Positions 33,483 to 42,446 of a DNA stretch of 61,257 nucleotides are shown piece by piece. The notes beneath the pieces were generated by a model. It searched no databases, was not told where the DNA came from, and was given only the letters and a program-made list of their open reading frames with translations. The position numbers were made by a program, and so were the translations under genes. The DNA comes from Micromonospora globbae (lineage in GTDB: Bacteria > Actinomycetota > Actinomycetes > Mycobacteriales > Micromonosporaceae): the NCBI RefSeq assembly GCF_003610785.1, contig NZ_RAQQ01000029.1:1-61257 (forward strand), written 5' to 3'. Every line of letters begins with the position of its first letter. Within the stretch, counting starts at the first letter, position 1.

Positions 33483-35441
33483 ATGATCGTCGACGTCCGG
33501 ACCACCTCCACCGCCTGGGACGCCAGTCTCAAGCAGCTCGGCGAGGCGTTCCACGAGCGACTCCCGGACCGCGCGGAGCGGCCGTCCGACCCCGACACGC
33601 CGCCGGCCGGGGTCACCGTCCGCATCGCCGCCCTGGGGCTCGCCGACGCGTACGCCGACACGGGCGACGGCCTCACCGGCGACGTCGTCCCCATCTGGCT
33701 GCACGGCGCGACCGCGCTGGTCGGCCCCCGCTGGTCCGGCGACACCGACCGGCACCCCGGCCCGTGCCCGCTCTGCGTCCAGCGCCGCTGGCAGGCCATC
33801 CGGCTCCGCGAGGAACGACACGCCCTGGAGCACGGCGCCCGCGTCGGCGTGGTGGCTCCGCTGCCACACCTGACCCCGTTCGCCGTCGAGGCGCTCTGGG
33901 ACCTGCTGCGGCAGGCGTGCCGGCCGGCACCCGTCCGGCCCGGAGTGGGTCGGGTCCACCAGCTCCGGATGGACACGCTGGAGACCAGCGTGGTCGAGGT
34001 GCTCGCCGACTCCGAGTGCCCGGCCTGCGCGCGCCCGCGCCCGGACACCGCCGAGGCGGCGGTGCTCACCCTCACCCGCCGGCCCAAGCCCAGCCCGACG
34101 ACGTACCGGCTGCGGGCCGCCGACGAGCTGGACCTGCCGGTGGCCGCGCTGGCCAACCCGGTCGCCGGGGCGCTCGGCGGCAATGCGCTGCGCGCCTACA
34201 ACGCCACGGCCACCGCGCCGGTGAGCGGGTACTTCCGGGTCCGCAGCCGCTACGACCTGCACGAGATGTGGTGGAGCGGACACGCCAACAGCTACGGCGG
34301 CAGCGAGACGTACGCCCTGCTGGAGGGGCTGGAGCGGTATGCCGGCCAGTTCCCGCGGGCCAAGCGGACCGAGGTCTTCGACAGCTACGCCAACCTCGCA
34401 CCGGACGCGCTGGACCCGGCGGGCCTCGGCTACCACCCGGCGTTCTACCACGGCCACGGGCTCTACTACGCCCCGTACTCGCCGGACGAGCCGATGCACT
34501 GGGTGTGGGGGTGGTCGCTGCGCGACCGCCGGCCGAAGCTCGTCCCCGAGCAACTCGTCTACTACCTCGACCGCCGCACCGACCAGCGCAAGTTCGTCCA
34601 GGAGTGCTCCAACGGCTGCGCCAGCGGCAGCTGCCCCGAGGAGGCGCTGCTGCACGGCATGCTCGAACTCGTCGAGCGGGACGCGTTCCTGCTCGCCTGG
34701 TACGGCTCGGCGCGGCTGGCCGAGATCGACCCGGCCAGCTGCCGCGACGAGCGGGTGCACTTCATGCTCGACCGGGTCGACCTGCTCGGCTACGACGTAC
34801 GCCTCTTCGACACCCGGGCCGACCTGCCGGTGCCGGTCGTGACGGCGGTGGCGGTCAAGCGCGGCGACGGTCTCGGGCAGCTCTGCTTCGCCGCCGGCGC
34901 GAGCCTCGACCCCGACGACGCGGTCCGCGCGGCGCTGTGCGAGACCGCCTCCTACGTGCCGGGCTTCGACGAGCGCGTCGCCGCCAGCGAGCCGGAGCTG
35001 CGGGAGATGGTCCGGGACTACACCAAGGTGACCGAGCTGAGCCACCACGCGCTGCTCTACGGCCTGCCGGAGATGGCCCGGCACGCCGCCTTCCTCTTCG
35101 ACGACCCGCCCCGGCGCTCGATGGCCGAGCTGTACGGCGACTGGCTCGCCACCCGCCCGGCCCACGACGACCTCCGCGCCGACACCGAGTACCTCGCCGG
35201 GCTGATCGCCGGCCTCGGCGGGGACGTGGTCGCCGTGGACCAGACGTGCCCCGAGCAGGAGATCGCGGGGATCCACACGATGGCGGTGGTGGCGCCGGCG
35301 CTGGTGCCGATCGACTTCGGCTGGCAACGGCAGCGGGTGCTGTGGAGCGACCGGCTGGAGCGGTACCTGGCCCGGGGCCGGCACGGACCGGACGGGCTCG
35401 GCGCCACCGGCCGCAACCCCCACCCGCACCCCTTCCCCTAG
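33483..35441 (+). CDS. YcaO-domain azoline cyclodehydratase (TOMM/thiopeptide type)
   Basis: The 652-residue enzyme has an N-terminal partner domain (residues 1 to about 220) with PCPLCVQRRW and ECPACARP, likely a zinc site. The YcaO ATPase fold follows: SYGGSETYALLEGLERYAG (about 265-285) and HGMLELVERDAFLLAWYG supply the acidic ATP/Mg residues, with GASLDPDDAVRAALCE later on. It ends ...PHPHPFP, containing the PxPxP tail that marks azoline-forming YcaO enzymes. It should use ATP to cyclise Cys (and perhaps Ser/Thr) of the three cores to azolines, guided by the F protein. The ATG at 33483 has a weak AGGTG site, fitting lower expression than the precursors. Confidence 0.9.
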   Translation: MIVDVRTTSTAWDASLKQLGEAFHERLPDRAERPSDPDTPPAGVTVRIAALGLADAYADTGDGLTGDVVPIWLHGATALVGPRWSGDTDRHPGPCPLCVQRRWQAIRLREERHALEHGARVGVVAPLPHLTPFAVEALWDLLRQACRPAPVRPGVGRVHQLRMDTLETSVVEVLADSECPACARPRPDTAEAAVLTLTRRPKPSPTTYRLRAADELDLPVAALANPVAGALGGNALRAYNATATAPVSGYFRVRSRYDLHEMWWSGHANSYGGSETYALLEGLERYAGQFPRAKRTEVFDSYANLAPDALDPAGLGYHPAFYHGHGLYYAPYSPDEPMHWVWGWSLRDRRPKLVPEQLVYYLDRRTDQRKFVQECSNGCASGSCPEEALLHGMLELVERDAFLLAWYGSARLAEIDPASCRDERVHFMLDRVDLLGYDVRLFDTRADLPVPVVTAVAVKRGDGLGQLCFAAGASLDPDDAVRAALCETASYVPGFDERVAASEPELREMVRDYTKVTELSHHALLYGLPEMARHAAFLFDDPPRRSMAELYGDWLATRPAHDDLRADTEYLAGLIAGLGGDVVAVDQTCPEQEIAGIHTMAVVAPALVPIDFGWQRQRVLWSDRLERYLARGRHGPDGLGATGRNPHPHPFP

Positions 35442-35451
35442 GAGCACCGAC

Positions 35452-37152
35452 ATGCAGCAGGAGGCCCGCGAGGTCGTCCGGGACTACACCGAGGCGGTGT
35501 TCCGCCGCGCCCGGGTTCCCATGGAGCCCCTCAACTACGAGGTGGACTGGGCCGACCAGCCGTCCCGGCACAAGAGCTACCCGGGCGCGCCCCGGCTGCC
35601 GCTGCCCGCCGACCCGCCGGCGCTGCCCAGCCTGCGCGACCTGCACACCGGGGAGCACCTGCCGCCGGTCACGGGCTGGTCGCTGCCGCGGCTCGCGGCG
35701 CTGCTGCGCCTGTCGTACGGGGTGCTGGACCGGCGCCTGGCGGTCAACTGGAACCAGGACGCGGCCAAGCGGGCGCACTTCGAGCACGCCGTCTGGGGAC
35801 GGGGCACCGCGTCCGGCGGTGGCATGTACCCGGTGGAGCTGTACCTCGTGAGCGGGGCGGGCGGGCCGCTGCTGCCGGGCGTGCACCACTACCACACCGG
35901 GGCGCACATGCTGGAACGCCTGCTCCCCGGCGACCTGACGGGCACCGTACGCGCCGCCCTGGACGTGGCCGGTGCCGACGGGGAGGCACCCGGGCCCGGC
36001 GCGAGCTACCTGCTGGCCACCATCCGGTTCTGGAAGAACTCGTTCAAGTACAACAGCTTCTGCTACCACGTGGTCACCCAGGATCTGGGCGCCCTGCTCG
36101 GCTCCTGGGACCTGCTGGCCCCGGCGCTCGGCGCCTCCGTACGCCGGCTGCTCCGCTTCGACCCGGCGCCCCTGGACCGGCTGCTGGGGCTCGACAGCGA
36201 CGAGGAGAGCGTCTTCGCGGTCGTACCGCTGGACTGGGCCGGCGGCACGCCGGCGCCCGGGTCGGCCGCGGCCACGGCGCCCGAGTCGGCCGCGGCCACG
36301 GCGACCGGGCCGGCCGCGGCCACGGCCGCCGGGCCCGCTGCTCCCACGGCGACCGGCGGGTCGCGGGCCCGGGTCCGGTACCACGCCTTCGAACGCTCCC
36401 GCCGGGTACGGGAGTTCCCCGCCGTGACCGCCGTCCACCGCGCCGCGGCGGCGCCCGCCGCACCGGGCACGGTGGACGCGGCCACGCCGCGCGACCTGCC
36501 GGGCGAACCGGTCGCCCTGCCCGAGGCCCGGCTGGACCGGCTCGACCGCCCGCTGTCGACGGTGCTGACCACCCGGACCAGCAGCTTCGGCCGGTTCCGC
36601 CGGCCGCCCGAGCTGACCGCCGCCGACCTCGCCACCACGCTCGCCTTCGCCGCCGCCGGCCGGCGCTACCCGGCCGACGTCAAGGGTCCCGACGGCGGGC
36701 CGGCGCTCACCCGGCTCTGGGTGTTCGCCAACCACGTCGACGACCTGCCCGCCGCCGCCTACGCCTACTGCGCACGCCGGCACGCCCTGCTGCCGGCCGG
36801 GCCCGAGCCGGACGAGGGCATGTCGGCCTTCCTGCAACGGCAGTACTTCCTCACCAACTACACGATGGACCAGGTCGGCGCGGTGCTCGCCATCTCCGGC
36901 CGCCCGGACGCGGTGCTCGACGCCCTCGGCCCGCGCGGCTACCGGGTCCTCAACGCCGAGGTGGGGACGGTCGCGCAGCGCGTCTACTGCGCCGCCACCG
37001 CCCAGCGTCTCGGCTGCGGGGCCGTGCTCGGCTTCGACAACGTGGCCATGAACACCGCCCTCGGGCTGGACGGCACCGACGAGCGCACGGTGCTCTTCCT
37101 GCTCCTCGGGCGGCATCCGGAAACCGCCGCCGACCTGGTGTACCGGCTGTGA
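35452..37152 (+). CDS. two-domain SagB-type FMN azoline dehydrogenase
   Basis: The 566-residue enzyme carries two nitroreductase-like halves, as in thiopeptide dehydrogenases. The first (about residues 60-260) has GRGTASGGGMYPVELYLV, LPGVHHYHTGAHMLERLL and a KNSFKYNSFCYHVVTQDLG segment. The second (about 360-566) has LTTRTSSFGRFRRPPELTAADLATTL, QRQYFLTNYTMDQVG and VYCAATAQRLGCGAVLGFDNV. It should oxidise azolines to thiazoles and oxazoles with FMN. The halves are joined by an Ala/Pro/Thr linker made of a 24-bp tandem repeat (36253-36348). It starts 10 bases after the YcaO stop behind AGGAG. Confidence 0.87.
   Translation: MQQEAREVVRDYTEAVFRRARVPMEPLNYEVDWADQPSRHKSYPGAPRLPLPADPPALPSLRDLHTGEHLPPVTGWSLPRLAALLRLSYGVLDRRLAVNWNQDAAKRAHFEHAVWGRGTASGGGMYPVELYLVSGAGGPLLPGVHHYHTGAHMLERLLPGDLTGTVRAALDVAGADGEAPGPGASYLLATIRFWKNSFKYNSFCYHVVTQDLGALLGSWDLLAPALGASVRRLLRFDPAPLDRLLGLDSDEESVFAVVPLDWAGGTPAPGSAAATAPESAAATATGPAAATAAGPAAPTATGGSRARVRYHAFERSRRVREFPAVTAVHRAAAAPAAPGTVDAATPRDLPGEPVALPEARLDRLDRPLSTVLTTRTSSFGRFRRPPELTAADLATTLAFAAAGRRYPADVKGPDGGPALTRLWVFANHVDDLPAAAYAYCARRHALLPAGPEPDEGMSAFLQRQYFLTNYTMDQVGAVLAISGRPDAVLDALGPRGYRVLNAEVGTVAQRVYCAATAQRLGCGAVLGFDNVAMNTALGLDGTDERTVLFLLLGRHPETAADLVYRL
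36253..36348 (+). repeat. 24-bp tandem repeat (4 copies) inside the dehydrogenase gene
   Basis: Four in-frame units at 36253, 36277, 36301 and 36325 encode APGSAAAT, APESAAAT, ATGPAAAT and AAGPAAPT (residues 268-299). The first two differ by one base. They form a flexible interdomain linker that could change length by slippage. Confidence 0.9.
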
Positions 37153-37243
37153 ACGCCCACCGCCGACGCGGGGCAGCGGGCGCGCGCGGCCCGGTACGGC
37201 CCCCACACCCCCGACCCGTGACCCCGCGACGAAGGAGAGACCC

Positions 37244-40012
37244 GTGACGGTGTCCCTGCCCGCACCCCCGGCGACCGCCGTCTCGTGGCGCACGCCCGAG
37301 GTGTTCATGCTGCGCACCGCCGGTCTGCCGATCGAGGTCGCCGACCGGTTGGCCTTCCCGCGCAGCGCCGAGTGGGCGCGCCGGGTGCTCGACCTGGAGG
37401 AGCGGCTGCGGACGGGCGGGCGGGAGCTGGCCGACGCGCTGGAGACGGCGGTGGCCCGCAACCTCACCGACGACCGGCTCCGGCAACGGCTCATCCGGCT
37501 TCGCCGGGACGTGTTCAACCTCCGCCCGCCCCGCCCGGCCGACCCCACGCAGTGGCCGGTCGAGGCGCTGGGCGCGCGGACCCACGCGGACCTGGCGCAC
37601 TGGTTGGAGACGCTCTCCGTGTACCACCGGGAGCTGGCCGCCGGCCCGGCGGTGCTGGCCGACGAGCTGGCGCGGCGCCGGGAGGTGCTGCGCGGCCTCG
37701 CCGACGACCCGGACCTGCGTGGCGGCATCCTGCTCGCCTCCCCGTCGCTGGACCGCTACCTCCCCGGCTACCTGGCCGGAACCGGCCCGCTCGGCAAGCG
37801 GGCCCGGCGGGTCGAGCGGTCGCTGCTGGAGTACGCCTACCGCACCGCCACGAAGACCAGCCCGTTCAGCCGGCTGACCACCGTGAACCTCGGCACCTTC
37901 ACCGACGCCGGCACCGGCTCGCTGCTGCACGTCGTACCGGCCGGCGGCGCGGCGGCGAAGCGGGCCCGCGCCCGGCTCAACCTGGCCGCGCTGGGCCGGC
38001 TGTCGGCCATCGTGCTCGCCGACGAGACGCTGCGCGCCGACCTGCCCGTCACCGTCACCAGCGGCTGGCGGATCAGCCACGGTCGGCTGCGCTACCTGCG
38101 GCGGCGCCGCACCAGCTCCGAGGACGGCGACGCCGCGATCACCCTCGAGTCGATCCACGAGTCGCTCTTCGTGCTGCCCACCGGCCGGGTGCTGCACGAC
38201 ATCCTGGCCGCGCTCGACGGCGGCCGGGTACGCCGGCTGGCCGACCTGGTCACCGAGCTGACCACCGACGCCCGCCCCGCCGACGAGATCGCCCAGTACC
38301 TGCACCACCTGCTCCGGGTCGGCCTGCTCGTCGTGCCGAACCTGCACCTCGACATTCACGCCGAGGACCCGGTCGAGGAGTACCGGGTGGCGCTGCGGCG
38401 GATCGGCCGGGAGTGGGCCGACCGGCTCGCCGCGCGGGTGGACGCGGCCAACCGGCTCGCGGCCGGCTTCCCGGACCTGGACGTCGACGGACGCCGCCGG
38501 GCGCTCGACGGGATCCGCGACGAACTGGTCGCCGCGCACGGGGAGCTGGGCCGCCCGGACGTGCCCGCGCCGCGGACCCTGCTCTACGAGGACGCCACCC
38601 TGCGCACCGGGGCGCCGGTCACCGCCGACCGGACGCGCTGGGAGCGTGACGTGCTGCCCGGCCTGCGGGCGCTCGCCGCCGTCATGCCGGTGTTCGACGT
38701 CAACCTGCCCCGCCGGCTCGCCACCCGCGGCTTCTTCCGGGCCCGCTACGGCGACGGCGGACGCTGCGACGACGTGCTCACCTTCGCCCACGAGTTCCAG
38801 CAGGACTTCTTCGAGCACTACACCGGCCGCATGATGCGCCGGCGGGCGTTCGACGCCGAGAACCGGTACGTCCGGCAGGAGAACTGGTTCCGGCAGGAGG
38901 AGATCACCGCGCTCGACGACGCGCGGATCGAGGTGGCCCGGCGGATGAACGAGGCGTACCGGCGGCTGCCCTCCGGCGCCGAGGAACTGGTCCTCGACCC
39001 CTCGTTCCTCACCGACGTGGCCGCCATGGTGCCGCGGACGCTCGGCACGCTCGACCCGCGGTCGTTCTTCCTCCAACTCGCCGACCAGGGCGGGCGGCAC
39101 CGGGTGGTGGTCAACCGGATCTACTCCGGGATGACGCTGCTCTTCTCCCGGTTCGCCCACCTCTTCGCCGAGGAGGACCTGGCCGGGACGCTGCGCGCCG
39201 AACTCGCCCGCCTCCAGCCGCCCGGCGCGGTGCTCGCCGAACTCAAGGGCGGCTACGACGCCACCAACCTGAACCTGCACCCGGCGGTCACCCCGTACGA
39301 GCTGGTCTGCCCGGGCGAGATCAGCTTCCGGCCCGAGGCCGAGCAGATCCACATGGACGACCTGAGCGTCGTCCACGACCCGGTGGCCGACCGCCTGCTG
39401 CTGCGCTCGCGCCGGCTCGACGCCGAGGTCATCCCGGTCTACCTCGGCTTCCTGCTGCCGATGGCGCTGCCCGAGGTGCAGCAGGTGCTGCTCACCTTCG
39501 CCTACCTCGGCATGGCCCAGCCGGACCTGTGGGCGGGCACCGAGGTGCCGCTGCCCGGTCGCGGCATCGTGGGCTACCCGCGCGTCGTGCACGGCGACCT
39601 CGTGCTGCAACGGCGGATGTGGAAGCTGCACCCGGACTGCCTGCCCACGCGTACGCCCGGGCAGGGCGACGCCGACTGGTTCCTGGCCTGGCAGCGGTGG
39701 CGGCGGGAGCACGGCCTGCCCCGCCGGGTCTTCGCCACCCCGGAGGGCACCCGGCTCGCGCCCGCCGAGAAGGAGGGGACCGCACCGGCCGCGGCCGGCG
39801 CCCGGCCCGACCACAAGCCCCTCTACGTCGACTTCGACAGCCACTTCTCGGTGCAGTTGCTGGACACGACGGCCCGCGCGGCGGGCAGCCGCCTCGTGCT
39901 CACCGAGATGCTGCCGGGCCGCGACGAGCAGATCCTGCACGGCGCGTCCGGCACGTACGTCACCGAACTCACCGTCGAACTCAACGGTGTCGCCGATGGG
40001 AGCGGACGATGA
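37244..40012 (+). CDS. LanB-type glutamyl-tRNA-dependent dehydratase, glutamylation subunit
   Basis: The 922-residue protein matches the lantibiotic-dehydratase N-terminal domain of split thiopeptide systems. It has EYAYRTATKTSPFSRLTTVNLG (about residue 195-215), RFAHLFAEEDLAGTLRAEL, and DLNLHPAVTPYEL-like NLNLHPAVTPYEL with CPGEISFRPEAEQIHMDDLSVVHDP. These proteins use Glu-tRNA to glutamylate Ser/Thr side chains of the core. The elimination domain found at the end of NisB is missing here and is supplied by the next gene. It has a GAAGGAGAG site and its stop overlaps the next start by 4 bases. The 91-base gap before it holds no gene. Confidence 0.88.
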   Translation: MTVSLPAPPATAVSWRTPEVFMLRTAGLPIEVADRLAFPRSAEWARRVLDLEERLRTGGRELADALETAVARNLTDDRLRQRLIRLRRDVFNLRPPRPADPTQWPVEALGARTHADLAHWLETLSVYHRELAAGPAVLADELARRREVLRGLADDPDLRGGILLASPSLDRYLPGYLAGTGPLGKRARRVERSLLEYAYRTATKTSPFSRLTTVNLGTFTDAGTGSLLHVVPAGGAAAKRARARLNLAALGRLSAIVLADETLRADLPVTVTSGWRISHGRLRYLRRRRTSSEDGDAAITLESIHESLFVLPTGRVLHDILAALDGGRVRRLADLVTELTTDARPADEIAQYLHHLLRVGLLVVPNLHLDIHAEDPVEEYRVALRRIGREWADRLAARVDAANRLAAGFPDLDVDGRRRALDGIRDELVAAHGELGRPDVPAPRTLLYEDATLRTGAPVTADRTRWERDVLPGLRALAAVMPVFDVNLPRRLATRGFFRARYGDGGRCDDVLTFAHEFQQDFFEHYTGRMMRRRAFDAENRYVRQENWFRQEEITALDDARIEVARRMNEAYRRLPSGAEELVLDPSFLTDVAAMVPRTLGTLDPRSFFLQLADQGGRHRVVVNRIYSGMTLLFSRFAHLFAEEDLAGTLRAELARLQPPGAVLAELKGGYDATNLNLHPAVTPYELVCPGEISFRPEAEQIHMDDLSVVHDPVADRLLLRSRRLDAEVIPVYLGFLLPMALPEVQQVLLTFAYLGMAQPDLWAGTEVPLPGRGIVGYPRVVHGDLVLQRRMWKLHPDCLPTRTPGQGDADWFLAWQRWRREHGLPRRVFATPEGTRLAPAEKEGTAPAAAGARPDHKPLYVDFDSHFSVQLLDTTARAAGSRLVLTEMLPGRDEQILHGASGTYVTELTVELNGVADGSGR

Positions 40013-41055
40013 CCGAGTACCCCTCGCCGGTCGACCACGGCTGGCTCAGCGTGCACGTCTTCTACGCCAGCAACGCCAACCCGATGCTGGTCGAGGGCGT
40101 CCGGCCGCTCGTGGACGCGCTGCGCGACGAGGGCCTCATCAGCCGGTACTTCTTCATCAAGTACTGGATGGAGGGGCCGCACGTGCGGCTGCGGGTGCTG
40201 CCGGCGCCCGGCGTCGACCCGGACCTTGTGCGCGCCCGGGTGGACGACGCGGTCGCCGCGTTCCTGCGCCGCCGCCCCGCGCTGTACGAGGTGGACAGCG
40301 ACGGGCTCGGCGACCTCTACAAGCAGATGTTCCTCGCCGAGTACGGCCAGGCGCGCTGGGACGAGGAGTACGGCCCGGACGGCGTCATGCCGATGCGGGC
40401 GAACAACAGCTTCCACCACATCCCGTACGAGCGGGAGTACGGCCGCTACGGCGGGCCGGCCGGCATCGAGATCGCCGAGTGGCACTTCGCACACTCCAGC
40501 GACGTGGTCCTCGACCTGCTGGCCACCACGAACGTGCACGTCCGGCCGGTGCTGCTCGGGCTCTCCGCGCAGCTGACCATGATGATGTGCGCGGTGTTCC
40601 TCGACGACGACCGGCGCATTGCCGACTTCCTGGAGCAGTACCGCCGGTTCTGGGAGGTCTCCTACTCGGAGCCGAGCGACGAGTACCACGCGAGCTTCGA
40701 CACCAGCTATCGCCGCATGGACGCCGCGCTGCGCAACCGGCTCGCGGACATCCGCGCCGCCGCCCGGGGCGACGCCGACGTGAGCCCCGGCGGGGTCGAG
40801 GGCCGCTGGCGGGCCCACTGCCGCGAGCTGCGCGACCGGGTCGAAGCCGCCACGCTCCGGGGCGAGCTGGTCTTCCAGCGCGGCGACTCGCCCCCCGCCG
40901 CGGTCACCGACCTCGACGCGGCGCTGCCGATCCTGCTCAGCTCGTACGTGCACATGACCAACAACCGGCTCGGGGTGAGCATCCTCGACGAGATCTACCT
41001 CGCCTACCTGATGTCCGCGGCCCTGCGCGACGACGCCCCGGCCGGTGCGCGGTGA
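40009..41055 (+). CDS. LanB C-terminal-type elimination protein (thiopeptide-type bacteriocin domain)
   Basis: The 348-residue protein is the SpaB_C/thiopeptide-type domain: WLSVHVFYASNANPMLVEGVRPLVDAL, FFIKYWMEGPHVRLRVLP, IPYEREYGRYGG and SSYVHMTNNRLGVSILDEIYLAYL. The Arg in HVRLRV and YGRYGG and the His in YVHMTNNRLG line up with residues needed for glutamate elimination in NisB. I therefore read it as the eliminase that makes dehydroalanine and dehydrobutyrine. A related family makes the pyridine ring in thiopeptides; only one such gene is present, and eliminase is the more economical call. The ATG overlaps the previous stop. Confidence 0.85.
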   Translation: MTEYPSPVDHGWLSVHVFYASNANPMLVEGVRPLVDALRDEGLISRYFFIKYWMEGPHVRLRVLPAPGVDPDLVRARVDDAVAAFLRRRPALYEVDSDGLGDLYKQMFLAEYGQARWDEEYGPDGVMPMRANNSFHHIPYEREYGRYGGPAGIEIAEWHFAHSSDVVLDLLATTNVHVRPVLLGLSAQLTMMMCAVFLDDDRRIADFLEQYRRFWEVSYSEPSDEYHASFDTSYRRMDAALRNRLADIRAAARGDADVSPGGVEGRWRAHCRELRDRVEAATLRGELVFQRGDSPPAAVTDLDAALPILLSSYVHMTNNRLGVSILDEIYLAYLMSAALRDDAPAGAR

Positions 41056-42284
41056 CCACCGTCGACGCGACCTGGGCCCGTCCCCGGCTGCGGGCCGACG
41101 TGGTGCTCGGCCCCGGCCAGTGGCGGGGCGGCCGGCTCGTGCACCACGTCAAGGACCGGGAGACCGGGTGGTTCTACCGGATCGGCCCGCGCGAGCACTT
41201 CCTGCTCTCCCGGATGGACGGCACCCGGACGCTGGACGACCTGGCGGCCGAGTACGCGGAGGCGTACCGGCGGCGCCTCGGGCCGGAGAACTGGCAGCAG
41301 CTGTTCGGCATGCTGCACCAGCGGCAGCTCCTCGACGGCGCCACCGACCCGGCGGCCCTGGCCCGGCTCACGGAGTCGGCGGCGCAGGGCGCGGCCCGCC
41401 ACCGCCGGCGTCCGCTGTCGGCCCGGTTCCCGCTCTTCGACCCGGACCCGCTCTTCGACCGGCTGCTGCCCCGGCTCCGTCCGCTGTTCGGCTGGGGGTT
41501 CGTGGCGCCGGCGCTGGCGGCCGTGCTCGCCCTCGTCGGGTACGTGGCGCTGCACCTGCCGGAGCTGGTCGACGGGGTCGGCCGGGGCCACCGCCCGCTC
41601 GCGGCGATCGTGGCCGCCGTCGTGATCACCTGGGTGATCGTCTTCCTGCACGAGTGCGCCCACGGGCTCACCTGCCGGCACTTCGGGGGCCGGGTCGGCG
41701 AGATCGGCGTGATGTGGCGGTTCCCGCTGCTCGCCCCGTACTGCAAGGTCGACGACATCGTGCTGTTCACGCCGCGGCGGCGGGTCGCCACCGCGTTCGC
41801 CGGCGTGTTCGTGAGCCTGCTCGCGCTGGTGCCGTTCGCCGCCGTGCGGATCTGGGCCGGTCCCGGGGTGCTGTACGACCTCGCCGGCACCATGCTGCTC
41901 TTCGGCACCGCCACCGCCGCGCTCAACCTCGTGCCGTTCCTGCGCCTCGACGGCTACTACATGCTCAGCCACGCCCTGAACCTCGCCGACCTGCGGGCCG
42001 ACACGTACGCCTTCTGGGGCCGGCTGCTGCGCGGCGGCCCGGCCGCGGTGGCCGGCTACCGCCGCCGGGACCGGCTGGTCCACGCCGTCTACGGGATCGC
42101 CTCGGTGGTCTTCGCGGCGACCGTGCTGACCCTGCTGGTCCGGTTCTGGTACGCGTCCCTGGCCCGCTGGATCGGGCCGGGGCCCGCGGTGGCGGTGCTC
42201 GTCGCCGAGGCCGTCCTCCTGCTGGCCCTCGCCGCCGTCGTCGCCCGCCGCTCCCGCCGCCACGCCACCCAGGCCGAGGCCTGA
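41052..42284 (+). CDS. M50-family membrane metalloprotease of the RiPP cluster
   Basis: The 410-residue protein starts at a GTG overlapping the eliminase stop. An N-terminal cytoplasmic domain (GGRLVHHVKDRETGWFYRIGPREHFLLSRMDGTRTLDDLAAEY) resembles the PqqD-like region of peptide zinc metalloproteases. Membrane helices follow, with VFLHECAHGLTCRHFGG (HExxH, about residue 199) and NLVPFLRLDGYYMLSHAL (LDG third zinc ligand, about 298), both zinc motifs intact. It ends the operon and could cleave leaders, help export, or process another partner. No C39 or other leader peptidase is present. Confidence 0.85.
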   Translation: MTTVDATWARPRLRADVVLGPGQWRGGRLVHHVKDRETGWFYRIGPREHFLLSRMDGTRTLDDLAAEYAEAYRRRLGPENWQQLFGMLHQRQLLDGATDPAALARLTESAAQGAARHRRRPLSARFPLFDPDPLFDRLLPRLRPLFGWGFVAPALAAVLALVGYVALHLPELVDGVGRGHRPLAAIVAAVVITWVIVFLHECAHGLTCRHFGGRVGEIGVMWRFPLLAPYCKVDDIVLFTPRRRVATAFAGVFVSLLALVPFAAVRIWAGPGVLYDLAGTMLLFGTATAALNLVPFLRLDGYYMLSHALNLADLRADTYAFWGRLLRGGPAAVAGYRRRDRLVHAVYGIASVVFAATVLTLLVRFWYASLARWIGPGPAVAVLVAEAVLLLALAAVVARRSRRHATQAEA

Positions 42285-42343
42285 CCCGTGCTCCCACCCC
42301 GCTGGTGTGCGGGTTTCGGCGGGGGAGAGGGGGGAAGGCAGGC

Positions 42344-42392
42344 GCCCCGGTGGGCGTGGCGCCTGATCCGGGCACCGCCCCGGTGGGCGTGG
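42344..42392 (+). repeat. two 16-bp direct repeats between protease and corA
   Basis: GCCCCGGTGGGCGTGG occurs at 42344-42359 and 42377-42392 (33-bp spacing). The 160-base gap otherwise contains only the corA ribosome site GGGGAGG. Confidence 0.75.
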
Positions 42393-42446
42393 TGCCCGGA
42401 TCGCGGCCGACCCGCACCGACCCGGGACACGCGCGGGGAGGTGCTC

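Noticed and set aside
32916..35453. 845-residue minus-strand frame across the YcaO gene
   Set aside because: It is an antisense shadow created by GC bias. The plus-strand frame has recognisable YcaO motifs and a PxPxP end.
34855..37728. 957-residue minus-strand frame across the dehydrogenase gene
   Set aside because: It has Arg/Ser-rich composition and no domain. The plus strand encodes clear nitroreductase-like domains.
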